From: Phellopilus nigrolimitatus
Taxonomy: Eukaryota > Basidiomycota > Agaricomycetes > Hymenochaetales > Hymenochaetaceae
Assembly (NCBI GenBank): GCA_021029095.1
Contig: JAJOHG010000096.1
Coordinates: forward strand, 41,656-105,655
Length of the DNA: 64,000 bases
Reading direction: 5' to 3'
Shown: positions 12,174 to 23,045 of the stretch, one piece after another
How positions within the stretch are numbered: the stretch's first letter is position 1
Layout: each line of letters begins with the position of its first letter
Translations under genes and position numbers: made by a program
Notes under the pieces: generated by a model
The model's input: only the letters and a program-made list of their open reading frames with translations
The model's database searches: none
Told to the model about the DNA's origin: nothing

Positions 12174-15006
12174 TCAGTAGTCTCGCACCGGGACGTATGA
12201 CAGGAAAAGGATGTATTTCCTCTTCAACTGCTCCTTCAGGTGCGCCTTCTCAACCGCCTTCCGTACCCGTTCTTCCTCCTTGCGCTGCTGGCGCCTGTGA
12301 CGTTCCTCGCCGCGGTCGTATCCGTCAGCCTTGCGACCGTAGATGCCGTAGTGGCCCCCGTACGCGCTGCCGCCAGGCGGTACATACCCCTCAGGCTCCG
12401 ACAGAGAGTCGTCCAATCCTTCCGACGACGCATATGAGTCGGAAGACTCCTCCCGCAGTCGCGTCTCAGGCAGCCGCGCGCCGCGTCCGGAAACGCAGTT
12501 GCGGCCCTTGTACAGCACGAGCTCGACGCCGCGGGGGAAGAAGAACGCGTGGTTCCAGAGGTCGAGGAGGTCCTTGACGAGCTCGGAGGGCTTCGGCGGA
12601 GGGCCGCCGTTGGGCAGCGGGAGGCTGCCCTTCCATGCGAGTGCGAGATCCTGGCGCATAATGTCAGGCTAAAATTTACAGATGACAAAAAAGAGACAAA
12701 CATTCATGAGGCGACCCCAATCTTCGGGCATCACATCATGCGTCCCGAGCACGGGTGGGCGGCTCTGGATAATGTTGTCCAGGAAATCGTCCATGTCCTG
12801 AACCCTGATCATGGTAAACGGTGTAAACGTCTGCGCGCGGTTGATCGGGCGCGAGAACGCTTCAGGGCTCGCGAGCATCTGCTCCGCCGGAGGAACGCCG
12901 TAGGCGCCCGCGCCCGCGAGCGGCATCCCTCCACCGATCCGGGGAGACACGCCTGGGATGGCGCCGCCGCCGATCCGTGGAGACAGGCCCAGAGTCCCTT
13001 CTCTAGGGCGAGGAGAATGACCGAGGACGCCACCAGATCCAATGCGGGGAGACACTCCGTAGCCCCCAGGAGCCCCGACGCCTCCGCCGATCCCAGCGCC
13101 GGGTCCAGAAGCAGATGGGTACGGTGCCGTGCCTGGGATGGGACTGTGGCTGCGCGACGGCGCTCTCGATATCGGCTGGCCTGCATAGATGTGGCCGGCC
13201 GGGTACACTGCGGCGCCCTCGGGTCCTAACCCCATCGTACCCGGCAGCGGACTCGTTCCACGACGGTATGGCGAGCGTTCGGGAGCACCGTAGATACTGC
13301 TCGCGCGCTCGGGGGCACCATAGACGGTGCCTCCGCGTTCTGATCCTCCATAGACAGTTCCCCCTCGCTCTGACCCACCATAGACGGTTCCCCCACGCTC
13401 GGGTGCACCATAGATACTGCTTGCGCGCTCAGGTGCGCCATAGATGCTCGCAGTGCGTTCAGCACGTTCAGCACGCTCAGGCGCTCCGTAAAGGCTTGAG
13501 CGGCGTTGGCCACCCGGGGGACCGTAATCGTCGAACCGCTCACGCTCGTAAGAGGCCGGCTCGTCGTAGATATTGCCGACGGCTCCAGGCGAGGGCATGG
13601 ACATGGACTGGCGCCGTGAACGTGTGCCTACAGGAGGCGCGCCGTACTCCGCCGTTAGGCCGCGCCCGCTTACGTTGAGATCACCCATGCGGCGCTCGAG
13701 ATCTCCAACCCTCTCCCTCGACCGCTCGCGCAAGTCTCTCTCGCCATACGCCGCGCCGGAAGGAGCGAGTCCCGCACCCATTCCACCCACGTTGCTCAAG
13801 CGGCGGGTGCGCGCAACGCGCTCAGTCTCGACCTCGCGGAAGGCGTCGCGCTCGCGCACCTTGCGGAGTTCTCTTTCCTCGGCTTTCTCGCGTGCGCGAC
13901 GCTCGGCCTCATAGACGCTATTGCGCTTCGTTGCTTGTTTTTCCTCCTTGCGCCGCCTGTGTTCTTCTCTCTCCTTTTCTTTCTCCCTAAAGATCATACA
14001 ATTAATCGTTTTCAGGATGCCCTTCACAATATCAATGTATGTAGAAGAGCTTACCATTCTCTGTATGCTTTTTCATCGCGGGGATCACGTCCTGCCGCTA
14101 CTTGAGGGTCGCCGGCAGTTGCAGCACCTGGCAGCTGGCCACGGAACGAAGCAAGGACATCCTAAGTAGCAATGAAACTGACTTAAACATAGAAATATTA
14201 TACACAACACGCATGTGCTCACCGGACCCGCAGGCGCAATGCCTACAGGAGGGACAGTGGACGTCTCGGTAGGAACCCACTGGATTCCCGTGTATGTTAC
14301 TCCTTGTGGTGAGCGGTATCTAAAGCAGATAGTGAGTAATTGTTGCACGCATACATTCAGCATAAAAAGACACTCACGATGAAGGCTCCGCTCTGCGACG
14401 GAAAAAACGAGGACGAAAAATAAAATTTGAATCTGAGTATCCTTGCTGCTGACGGAAGCAAAACCGTACTCACCTGAAGTGATGGTATGTCACACGCCCG
14501 AGCGCGTCCGTTGTTGTCGTGTACGTCACTGCGCCAGGCTGCACATTCGCGCCGAAGGGCTGCGCTGCAGCTGGGGCAGCCGTACCGGCCGTCCCCGCTT
14601 GCGGGAACTGCATCGGATTCGTGTGTGGGGAGGGCGCGGCGGAGTGGTAGCCAGTCGGGCCCGCGGGTGCGAGCGTCGAGCTGAGGCTCCCGGCGTATGG
14701 CGAGTGCGGGTATGCGTTTGCGGGCGGTGGCATAGCGGCTGATGCAGCGTACGGCGAGTGCAGATATGCGCCTGCTGGCGCGGGCGTAGCGGCGGGCGCT
14801 GCATATGGCGAATGCGGGTATGCGGAGGCTGGAGCGGGCGCGGCGGCTTGGCCAGCGTACGGCGAGTGCGGGTACGCGCTAGCTTGGACTGGAGCGGCAG
14901 CGGCTCCCGAATAATTGGTCGCAGGAAACGGGTAGGCCGAGGGGGCGGGCCCGCCGGGGTAGGACGATGTCATGGGCGAGACGGGGGCGGCGTACGGATA
15001 GGCCAT
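12174..15006 (-). CDS. Conserved basidiomycete-type hypothetical protein with YGAPER and AYPHSPYA repeats
   Basis: Six exons on the minus strand: 15006-14474, 14392-14378 (15-nt microexon), 14319-14223, 14161-14055, 13986-12702 and 12650-12174, giving 837 residues. The N-terminal exon carries four copies of an Ala/Pro-rich unit with the core AYPHSPYA, followed by VTYTTTTDALGRVTYHHFR. The centre starts with a charged, probably coiled-coil segment (KEKEREEHRRRKEEKQATKR), then about eight copies of a ten-residue unit such as ASSIYGAPER or GTVYGGSERG. The C-terminal ~250 residues look folded: FTMIRVQDMDDFLDNI, PEDWGRLMN-DLALAWKG, LVKDLLDLWNHAFFFPRGVE, then a basic tail. I recall similar C-terminal segments in basidiomycete hypothetical proteins but know no function. 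The last intron is 51 nt with a CCTGAC branch-like site. Confidence 0.82.
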
Positions 15007-15916
15007 GGTTAGGTCTTGCTGCGGCTGATTAGACGCACGTTGTGCTCGATCTTGCGGGATTCAGCTGCGATCTCTGCGCGATTGTCAGCGCACGACTCGA
15101 GGCAGCGACAGCGACGGAGGGAGATTAGGAGCTTTGTTGATGCGTCGTGCTCGCTGTTCGTCGTCTATAGATGCGCCGATACGACCAAGATGCTATATAA
15201 ACCAGGCAAGTTGGTTATATGCAGCACAAGTTTAGCAACGGCGTCGTCGACGACAATGGCGACGAGTAACCTACCCTATTCCGACGTCGTAGAGCACAAG
15301 TACTGATAGCACGGAGATGGTGGTGAGTTGCAAGGGGCTATAAAGATATAGAACTGCTGAAAGAGTGGGCTATGGGCAGCAGGCAGGTGGTGGGCACGTT
15401 GCTTTGCGCGTGCTTCCAGTCTGATCCCTTGATCCACATCCTATTGCATTTAGTGCGTGCCTCACACAGTAATATTCAATGGACAAAGGGCTTTTATAAA
15501 TAGTTGCCAGGGTTTGATCACACTTGTTAGTCGTACATTGGTCTTGTCGTCTCAGTGTTTTCGGTGCGCAGGGCCTGCGAGCCACCCTGTACGGGTCGTC
15601 TCGGAGTCTTGGGACGCGGTGCGTAGAGAATTCGTGCAATTAGGATATCAGTGTAGAAAGATGTACAGCATGCTCAGTAATAAGTAAGTAAACACAGCAG
15701 TCAAAGATATGGAAAGGAAGAAGGAAAACAAAACAAAAAGAAACATGCCAGTGCTTGTGCTGTTGTCCACATCGTCCAATGTACATGCGTCCCAGCGCCT
15801 CAACTACAACACCCAGATCTCCGCCTCAGAAGCCGTTTCGTCTTCGAAATCCGAAGGGCGTGCCGGCTCTATGTTGTTCCCCGCGGCGCGCCTTGCTCAA
15901 AAGTTTATAATGTAAA
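15007..15916. other. Intergenic region between the repeat protein start and SEC22 3' end
   Basis: 910 bases containing the promoter of the minus-strand repeat-protein gene and the 3' region of SEC22. No convincing coding sequence or repeat was found. Confidence 0.5.
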
Positions 15917-16933
15917 TTATAAGAACCGCCACCAGATGAAGATGGTAAGGAGCAACACGACGGCGCCGAGCGGGGCATATTGGCGGAGCATCGCCTGGAC
16001 ATTGATGTGTCGCGCTGCCTTGCGGTACTTTTCTGACTCTGAGCGTAGAGAAGTCGACAAATGCGACATTTCTGGATGAGATAATTAGCGTTAGGTTGTA
16101 ATCTCAATGAACACGAAGTATGTTAGCAGTAAGAGCTCACTGTCAAGAGAATCTCCGCGCCACAAAAGCTCCTCCATGTTCTTGGTCATGATGCGCGTCA
16201 CGTCGTGCAGGTCATCGTTGAGCTTGTCGAGATTCGAGCTCGCAGCATTCGCCGTGCGTGTGTCTTGATATAATCGTGCAGTTTTTGACATAAATGTGTC
16301 TGTATGAGAAGCCGACGTTAAGCAGCAGAAAAGTGGAGAAAACGAAGCTAAGCGGGAGAGAACGCACCGAACCCGACAAACGCGTACGGCTTCCGCGCGG
16401 TTTCAACCTTCGCGCCGTACGAGTTTTGGAACTCTTTCGAGAGCTCGTCGAGGTACGAGAACGCGAGCTTGCGCGGGTACGACTTGTCCGCGATCGTCAG
16501 GTACACGACATTGTCCGCAATCATGTAGCTGCCCATTTGCGGTTCCAGTCGTCCAGTCGCAGAGCAGCAAGCGCCATCGACGAGTGTAAGCGTGTATATT
16601 ATAAAGAAGAAGATGCACAGAGGGCCGTCAGTATATTCAGACGCTTGGAGGCATGCGAAGCGGCGCACGACGCACTGTAGAGTATACGGCCGCTCTCGAT
16701 CGAACATAGCGGCTCAGAGTTGGGCGTTATCCGCCTGAAGATGAGCTTCGCCTGCTGCTTGTGCTCCTGCAGTATCTGCTCCGTCTATAAATAAACAGCC
16801 GCGCATTTCGTGAGCATGGACGCGAACTGCTCAGGATGCCTGGGACGTGGCAAGCGCGTACCTGGTCGTCGTCAACCGTAGCGGCCAGCGGCAGCGCGTC
16901 ACTCGCGCGCACAATTGTTGTTGATTTCACCAT
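15917..16933 (-). CDS. SEC22: R-SNARE Sec22
   Basis: Five exons on the minus strand: 16933-16862, 16784 to about 16669, 16528-16368, 16299-16141 and 16071-15917, giving about 220 residues. The longin domain is recognised from MVKSTTIVRASDALPLAA, VVYLTIADKSYPRKLAFSYL and PYAFVGF. The SNARE motif follows (LYQDTRTANAASSNLDKLN ... VTRIMTKNMEELLWRGDSLD) with the zero-layer Arg in WRGD. A single C-terminal anchor (LGAVVLLLTIFIWWRFL) ends the protein. Sec22 works in ER-Golgi vesicle fusion in both directions. The exon 2/exon 3 junction is awkward: the expected join needs a donor at CAG|GTGCGT where one G is absent. A GTGCGC donor a few bases on (after 16669) keeps the frame but adds two residues. 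Confidence 0.92.
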
Positions 16934-17459
16934 TTTCCGGTGCTGCTTGCGGGGGCGTTCGAGACTGCTGCAGTAAGAGTGTTTCGGGAGTCGGGAGCAG
17001 GTCTGGTCGGCGTGCACTGAGCGGTTTCGGTCTGAGAAATTGAAATTCAATAAATTAGTCGAGCGTGTGACGTGTACAACGAATCACGGATCGCGTTTTA
17101 TTACGTAAGCTCGTCACATTTTCTTGTCTAATTTGATGTTTCCGACAGCAAGAGATAAAAGTGTATACAAGTCCCTAGTCACTCAATAACTACTGTGGAT
17201 TATACATTTTCATGGGTTGAACGCCGAGGAAATACGAGAGATTCTTTCCTTTATGTAAATTCAGATACAGCTCACCCTGATCGATCACTTCGAGTGATCA
17301 TTCTGACTTCCAAGAAGTTCCTTTTTCATGGTCGACTCTCGGATATCCTGCAAGTAATACAACAACATACAGATGCTGCTTCTCAAATACTTATTGTATT
17401 ACAACCAACCAACCAGCCCCTGCGTCCCATCGTCATGTACATATCACTCGTCCTCCAAC
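16934..17459. other. Intergenic region SUP35-SEC22
   Basis: 526 bases between two tandem minus-strand genes, holding the SUP35 3' UTR and SEC22 promoter. A plus-strand open frame at 17195-17470 has no recognisable family and overlaps the SUP35 end, so it is not called. Confidence 0.5.
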
Positions 17460-19402
17460 TCAAACAGTAGTCGCTGCAGGTCCTCCTAACGCTAGGCTTG
17501 CAATGCCATCTGACACGTCGATTGGATTCTCTATCAATTTCGTGACCTTGCCGATTGCAACTGTTCTGCCTGAGAATTTATAATCCGATAAGCGGGATGA
17601 AAATTGGCACTTATTTCAGAGGAGAAATCGTACCCTCGTCTCGTAAGGTGAAGCGGCCCATCTGAGGGTGGTCCACAAAACGCTCGATGCAGATTGGCGC
17701 AGCTGTTTCTATCAGCGCGACAATTTTTTGACCCTTCTTCGCAAATTGCGGCGGCTTTCGCGACTTGCGGCCGGTTGCCTTGTCAAAGTAGTGCAGGAGT
17801 GCCGCAAGATTGACCTCTTCTGAAAGTGTATGCACGTGGAGGACAGCACTGTAGCCCGCGCAGATGATATTCTTGTGCTCGAGGATCGCGAGCTGTGCCT
17901 CGAATTGGCGGACAGCATGAACGGGTTTTGAGGAAGAGGTGAGAACGAAGCCCGTCGTGATGTCCTCGTCGTCGATGCCCTTTAGCCGAACACGCACGTT
18001 GTCGCCGCACAGTGCGCCAGAGACTTCGTCCTCGAGCTCGTTGTAGATCGCGGAGACTTCGACGGTTGTGTGATTCGGCATGACAAGAAGATTATCGTTG
18101 CGTTGCAGTCGTCCAGACTCAATCTTTCCGACGATAACCGCGCCCATGTCTTTGTATTTTTCGGAGATGGGCAGCATGAGCGGGCCGTTGAATTTTCGGT
18201 CGACCATCGGCATCTGGTCAAGGAGTTCGAGAAGAGAAGGGCCTCTGTAATGATGCTAAGATTGCGGGAGAAGGAAAACATTTAAGAGAATTCGATACGT
18301 ACTCCCGCCAAGGAGCAATGCTCTTGCTGACCCTATCCTTCAAATTTTGCCCAGTTTGCGCGGATACCGGCACAAATGTAACATCAGTCTTAGGATTATA
18401 GCCCGCAGACTTGACAAAGGGCGTGACCTTGCCGATGATCTCGTCGTAGCGGGCCTTGTCCCATTGAACGGTCGTATCGTCCATCTTGTTAATGACAATA
18501 ACGAGCTTGGCGACACCGGCTGTCTTGACAAGCATGACATGCTCTCGGGTCTGGCCGCCCCTCTCAAATCCGGTCTCAAACTCACCCTTGCGGGCAGACA
18601 CGACGAGCACGGCAACGTCAGCCTGGGCAGCACCGGAAATCATAGAAGGCACATATGTTTTGTGCCCAGGGGCATCGAGAATGGTATACCGCCGCGAATC
18701 GGTCTCAAAGTAGCCACGGCCGACTTCTACTGTCTTTCCTTGAGACGCTCTTGAGGTGTAGAGTCAAGAGCCCAGGAGAGGTACCAGCTCTCCCTACCGG
18801 CGTCCTTAGCATCCTTTTCGTACTTCTCCATCGTACGCTTGTCCACCATCCCGGTAAGGAAAAGAATGTTTCCGCCCATAGTGCTTTTACCTGCATCGAC
18901 GTGTCCGATGAACACGATGCTGAGATGCTGCTTGACTGACAAGACATAAGTGTGCGATCCAGCCAGATCAACAGGCGCTGCTACTTACCATCACCGAAGA
19001 GGTCCTTCAATGTCTCCTGATCGGCAACGGCTTGCGCATCCTGACGATTTTGTCGGCATCAGTCTTCGCTTTTACTGTGGAAAACGTCTTGGATCCTGTG
19101 GCAGCCGGGGTAGATGCTGAGGGGACCTTCGCGGGAGTCGATGGTGTAGGCTTCGGTGCAGGCGGTTGCGCAGCTACAGGAACCGGTGCTGGTGCTGCAA
19201 CGGGAGCTGGTTCAGGAGCTGGTGCTGAGGCAGTAGGCGTAGGCTTGCTTCCTCCAATGTTCAAGGTGATCGTAGGAGGAGGTGCAGGTGCTACACTCTG
19301 CTCTGGTCGCTCGATGGGCGCTGGAGGCGGTTCCGCTGACCGCACTGGAGGACGAAATTTTCCTGGCACAAATTCGTTGGCCCCGATGTTCAGCCTGCTC
19401 AT
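17460..19402 (-). CDS. SUP35: Eukaryotic peptide chain release factor GTPase subunit eRF3 (Sup35), with frame breaks
   Basis: Four exons on the minus strand: 19402-18989, 18935-18303, 18244-17634 and 17569-17460. The N-terminal region (MSRLNIGANEFVPGKF start, then Pro/Ala-rich) leads into an EF1A-like GTPase. Visible are G1 GHVDAGKST, switch/G3 DAPGHKTYVPSMISGAAQAD, G4 NKMD, and the domain 2-3 text CGDNVRVRLKG and DHPQMGRFTLRDEG; IGKVTKLI sits near the end. eRF3 acts with eRF1 in GTP-dependent translation termination. Two points need a frame change: near 19041, one missing base or an unusually short 35-nt intron; and near 18738, one G missing in the codons for KGKTVEVG, otherwise giving a stop. 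With both bases restored the total length is a whole number of codons. The C-terminus extends about 23 residues beyond VTKLI. Confidence 0.93.
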
Positions 19403-20112
19403 GATGGCCAGACAAACCGAGAGAGCTGTTAGAGCAGGAGAGGGAGGGAGGAGGAAGAGACGAAGCTGGTAGTATTTATGTTTGCCTCGAGGGCTTCTGT
19501 ATGCGGTGCGGCGCTTGGCTTGACTAACGTTGAGTCTTGACTTCGATCTATCTGAAGGCTCCGACCTCCGACTCACTGACAGTCTTCTTGGTTTAGATCT
19601 ATTAATTTAATTTAATTTATTCATATTTTTTACGTCGACTCATTTTCAATCTACTTCTCTAGCATAGTTTCTGCCCTTTTTTCAATATGATGTGGCAAAA
19701 AGAAAAATTTAAGGGGAAACTGGTAGAAATTACCTTATCTGACTAAACGGCTAACAGCATCATTTCCCACGATAATACTGATCTTGCTGTACCCAATCAC
19801 AACTTCACCTATGGCAATTCGGAAGGAGTTTCCAGAACCCAATAACTGATTTGTAGGCTATTTGAAAGGGGATCGCATAAGAAAGTTGTAGGAGGGAGAC
19901 GGGAGTATTGAAATATTCGAATAACCAAAGACAAATATCGTACCGTCTGCGAAATTTGATAGAGCACGAATCCGTAATCAAAGCTCGTCATCGTTTTTGT
20001 TATTTAGAAGAACCTGAGCAACATTGGGGTATACACTATGATTTTACAAGTCTGTGGAAGACAAGCAGACGGGCAAAGACGACGTATAAGTACATGTGCA
20101 GAAAACCGCTTG
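19403..20112. other. Intergenic region MOB1-SUP35
   Basis: 710 bases between tandem minus-strand genes, containing the SUP35 promoter and MOB1 3' region. It is AT-rich around 19590-19640. No gene was recognised. Confidence 0.5.
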
Positions 20113-21250
20113 CTACCGAGCCTTATCCTCGGCTAAGATGGCCTCATTGAGCTCATCCAATGGGGCGAGTTCCTTCTTGTCCACAAGATCAAACTGCGAA
20201 TGAAGTAACGTACTTAGTCTTCGTTAGTTTATTCCAGTCCAATAGAGATGCTGACTTCGTAGATGAACAAGAAGAAGTGTCGATAACTGGTATTAAGATG
20301 CGCTGTAAAAGTCCGAGTGTTAGTCATTCGACATTTCTTTTCCTGCTTACGATAGCTATGTTGTTGTAAACGTACCTTCGATCCCAAGTGCACATATCTG
20401 GTCGAAGTGGTTGCTGTACAGATGTGCGTATACACGGAAGAGCCTCCGTGAGAGTGTACGGACGGTATCGCGGAAGTTCTTGGGGAAGGGTATACCTAGA
20501 CCACTTTCATGAGATTATAATTCTCAGTCCAAGTGCACTTTCAGATGCACCTATCTTGTTAGGAAACACGGTTTCATCATCAAGAAGAGACTGGGCCCAG
20601 TTCATCAACGCGTCGACGTAGTCCGGAGCAGGCAGCTTTGTCGGCCGTTTAAACCGGCCACTATCTTCCCACAAATACTCGTAACTGTCTAAAATTCAGC
20701 TTCACGCGTCAAAGGCTCTGTCAGGGATAGTCTCCGCATACCGGGGGCCGGCAGACATGATAGGACACTGTGCATTCGACAATTGCGAGTCGTTAATTGT
20801 ATGCGCACGCGGATCGCAAGCGACTGGGCATGCATACCTCCTGTGGAGTGCAGAACTCCGTCACAGTCCCATAGAGCATATTAAGATGGTTGAAGAAATC
20901 CACGGCTAATGCAGTATTGAATTTATGCAATGACTGAGGCAGAGACGCGTCCACTCACTATGTACGGCGAGCCACTCGTTCGTGTCCTCCCCCTCTGGCA
21001 GCAACACTGCTTGGCGCAGATTACCTGATCCCTACAATCCAAAACTGATCAGACGTTGAGAAGACCTTCGAATCTGGTCGAATGCGCACTAGCGTAGCCT
21101 CAGCATACTTGCGAAGCTGGTACTGCTTTGTGCCCTCCGGTGCATCTCTCCGCGGCTTGAACGTCCGTGTCTTGCCCCTGTATTTGCGATCAGATAGAGC
21201 CGGTATGCAAAGTTGTTCGCGAGCACTTACAGGCCGAAGAATGAGGACAT
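20113..21250 (-). CDS. MOB1: Mob1 family kinase activator
   Basis: Nine short exons on the minus strand: 21250-21231, 21177-21090, 21031-20959, 20905-20838, 20767-20742, 20684-20551, 20495-20376, 20302-20256 and 20193-20113. They join in phase to 218 residues, the normal Mob1 length. Hallmarks in order are MSSFFGLGKTRTFKPRRDA, YAEATLGSGNLRQAVLLPEG, EDTNEWLAVHTVDFFNHLN, TVTEFCTPQECPIMSAGPRY, YVDALMNWAQSLLDDETVFP, FRVYAHLYSNHFDQI and AHLNTSYRHFFLFIYEF. The zinc-site Cys pair (EFCTPQECP) and the His pair (HLYSNHF) are present. Mob1 binds and activates NDR/LATS-type kinases in mitotic exit and septation. Exons this short leave no long open frame, so simple gene finding can miss it. Confidence 0.95.
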
Positions 21251-21976
21251 TAGAAAAGCAGGTTTAGAAAGGTGAGGAAATGATGGTCGCGGTCGATGTG
21301 AGCGCGATTAGACCGTGTGCCGTGCGTACAGCCACCGAGACTAACGTCACCAAGATTAAAGGATTCTCTGCTTCTTTATGCATCCCACTCTCAGGATACT
21401 GTACATCGTCGACAACCGGATACGATGAATTTAATCACTTGACGCTGACTATACAGACAAAGGACTCAGCTGTCTGAAGGCCTCCTCCGAATCCTGGCTC
21501 TGATTTGACACGCTGTGCTGACTCTGAGTCAAACTCACACTCAGGGCACCTTGACATAACATGGGCGTCGTCTTATGCATTATAGTCAAACTTGCTGAAA
21601 CGCGCGGTTGTAACTTGAGTGCGGCTACATTTTGATGCACCTCGATGGAATGCACCGTCATTCACTGGTATAACCTTGATGCCTACCGACCTGTAACCTG
21701 TTCACCTGTCTAATGATGATGAATACTGCGGTCGGTCGGGAGATGCGTATCTCACGCAAAAAAGACAGTGTTTTAATGCAGTCAAATCGTACCCATCAAC
21801 TCTATATCTCGGGTTTCAGATCTCCGTTCTTGTGGCTCGCCGTCCTTTAGTACTTCGTGTGCGCCCGGTGGAACGCTTCGCCATCCAACCCTATTGCTAA
21901 ATCCTTTAAAGCCAAGCACTTACCAGCTCCAATGCCCATAATCTGCGGTATTCGTCGTCCTCTGATTTAAGCCGAA
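21251..21976. other. Intergenic region upstream of MOB1 and of the first small secreted peptide
   Basis: 726 bases between divergent genes, expected to hold both promoters. CAAG/TTGA-rich sequence lies around 21480-21560. No further gene was recognised. Confidence 0.5.
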
Positions 21977-22144
21977 ATGAAGCTCTTCATCGCCTCGCTC
22001 TCTGCCCTCGCCGCATCTCTGCTCCTTGTGAGCCAAGTTAGCGCGGGCACTATTGTTTGTGATCACATATGCCTCCCAGGCGAAACCGGGTGTTGCGTCC
22101 CGCCTCCGACCACGATAGGCGTCCTTCCTACGAGGTCGCTGTAG
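21977..22144 (+). CDS. Small secreted cysteine-rich peptide, copy 1
   Basis: Single open frame of 55 residues. It starts with a clear signal peptide (MKLFIASLSALAASLLLVS, likely cut after QVSAG or nearby). The short mature part carries the motif C-D-H-I-C-L-P-G-E-T-G-C-C-V, that is C-x3-C-x-P-G-E-x-G-C-C, followed by a Pro/Thr tail. Two other genes in this window (22671 and 49385 minus strand) encode the same layout. A possible 3' UTR intron begins after the stop (GTAAGTGCGG at about 22191). I do not recognise a named family. Small secreted cysteine peptides in fungi include effectors and self-signalling peptides, but no function can be read from this sequence. Confidence 0.72.
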   Translation: MKLFIASLSALAASLLLVSQVSAGTIVCDHICLPGETGCCVPPPTTIGVLPTRSL

Positions 22145-22670
22145 GCGACGTGAACAGGAGGAACAACTAGGAGACTTCCACCAGACGTAGGTAAGTGCGG
22201 TATAGCATGCTTTTAAATGCGTATCTTACTCAGCCGCAGTTCTGGAAATTCTGACCCTTATAACAGTCTTGAGCGCTGCTGCGTTGGAACCGGCACTTGA
22301 GCGGAACGGATGTGGGAATCGCGACTTGTCATATTTCATGTAAGAATGGGTCGGAATGTAAAGAAATAATTTTACGTGGACTTCGGACAACCAAGTTACC
22401 GCGTTCATCACCGTGCCGAACGGAACTATACACCAGCGCTACTGGGTTTATACTCCCCAAGCACAATCACGTCGAACAAAAAGTAAACTCAAGAATCTTA
22501 GGATCATTGATCACCGTACAAGACGGCGCTTCACATCTGTTTCACGACCATCCTACCATCTTCATCTCTTGACGGCCTGGTGCCTCTGCATCTATGAACG
22601 CTATACATAAAGGCCTACTAACGGTATCGGCTTCTTCATCCCCCGCAGACACCAGTACCTCCTGCACAAA
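22145..22670. other. Spacer between small peptide copies 1 and 2
   Basis: 526 bases. The right part (about 22560-22670) is the promoter of copy 2 and resembles the promoter of copy 3. The rest shows no gene. Confidence 0.5.
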
Positions 22671-23045
22671 ATGAAATTCTTCTCCACGTCCACCTCCGCG
22701 CTCTTCGCCGCCCTCCTTCTCACTGTCACGGTCCAAGTCAGTGCTGCCGCAGCACCCAATCCTATTTGCGAGATCGTTTGTTATCCCGGCGAAGTTGGAG
22801 GTTGCTGCGTTTCGGAGCCTACGGCTACTACCTAATGCGAGCGCTCTCGCAATTGGTGAGAATTATCACCGAGCCATGCTGAATTGTATGCTAACAGTCT
22901 TTTTTGCAGGTGCTGACCGCTCCGTGGACGGAAATCGTGGTGACAGATGTTCTGGACAGTATCGGATGTGCAATTATGTATAACAACCTATTCAAGAATG
23001 ACGATGGCGCAGACGAACTTTCGCAGACTCGTTCTTCGGAGCTCC
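22560..23045 (+). repeat. Segmental duplication unit around small peptide copy 2 (partner inverted at about 49035-49490)
   Basis: The block upstream of the start (shared GCCTCTGC.TCTATGAACG core), the coding region, and several hundred bases after the stop (for example CGCAATTG, CGAGCCATGC, AACAGTCT and GACGA spaced similarly) are all recognisable again on the minus strand around 49.0-49.5 kb. Similarity is partial, with many substitutions. Boundaries are by eye. Confidence 0.65.
22671..22835 (+). CDS. Small secreted cysteine-rich peptide, copy 2
   Basis: 54-residue open frame with a signal peptide (MKFFSTSTSALFAALLLTVT) and the motif C-E-I-V-C-Y-P-G-E-V-G-G-C-C-V, one residue longer between E and CC than the other copies. 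It ends in a Thr/Pro-rich tail. The upstream 100 bases match those of copy 3 at 49.4 kb closely, including TCTATGAACGCTATA. A GTGAGA ... TTTTTTGCAG pair about 20 and 70 bases after the stop suggests a 3' UTR intron, or an alternative downstream exon encoding a conserved-looking segment also seen after copy 3. Function unknown. Confidence 0.72.
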   Translation: MKFFSTSTSALFAALLLTVTVQVSAAAAPNPICEIVCYPGEVGGCCVSEPTATT

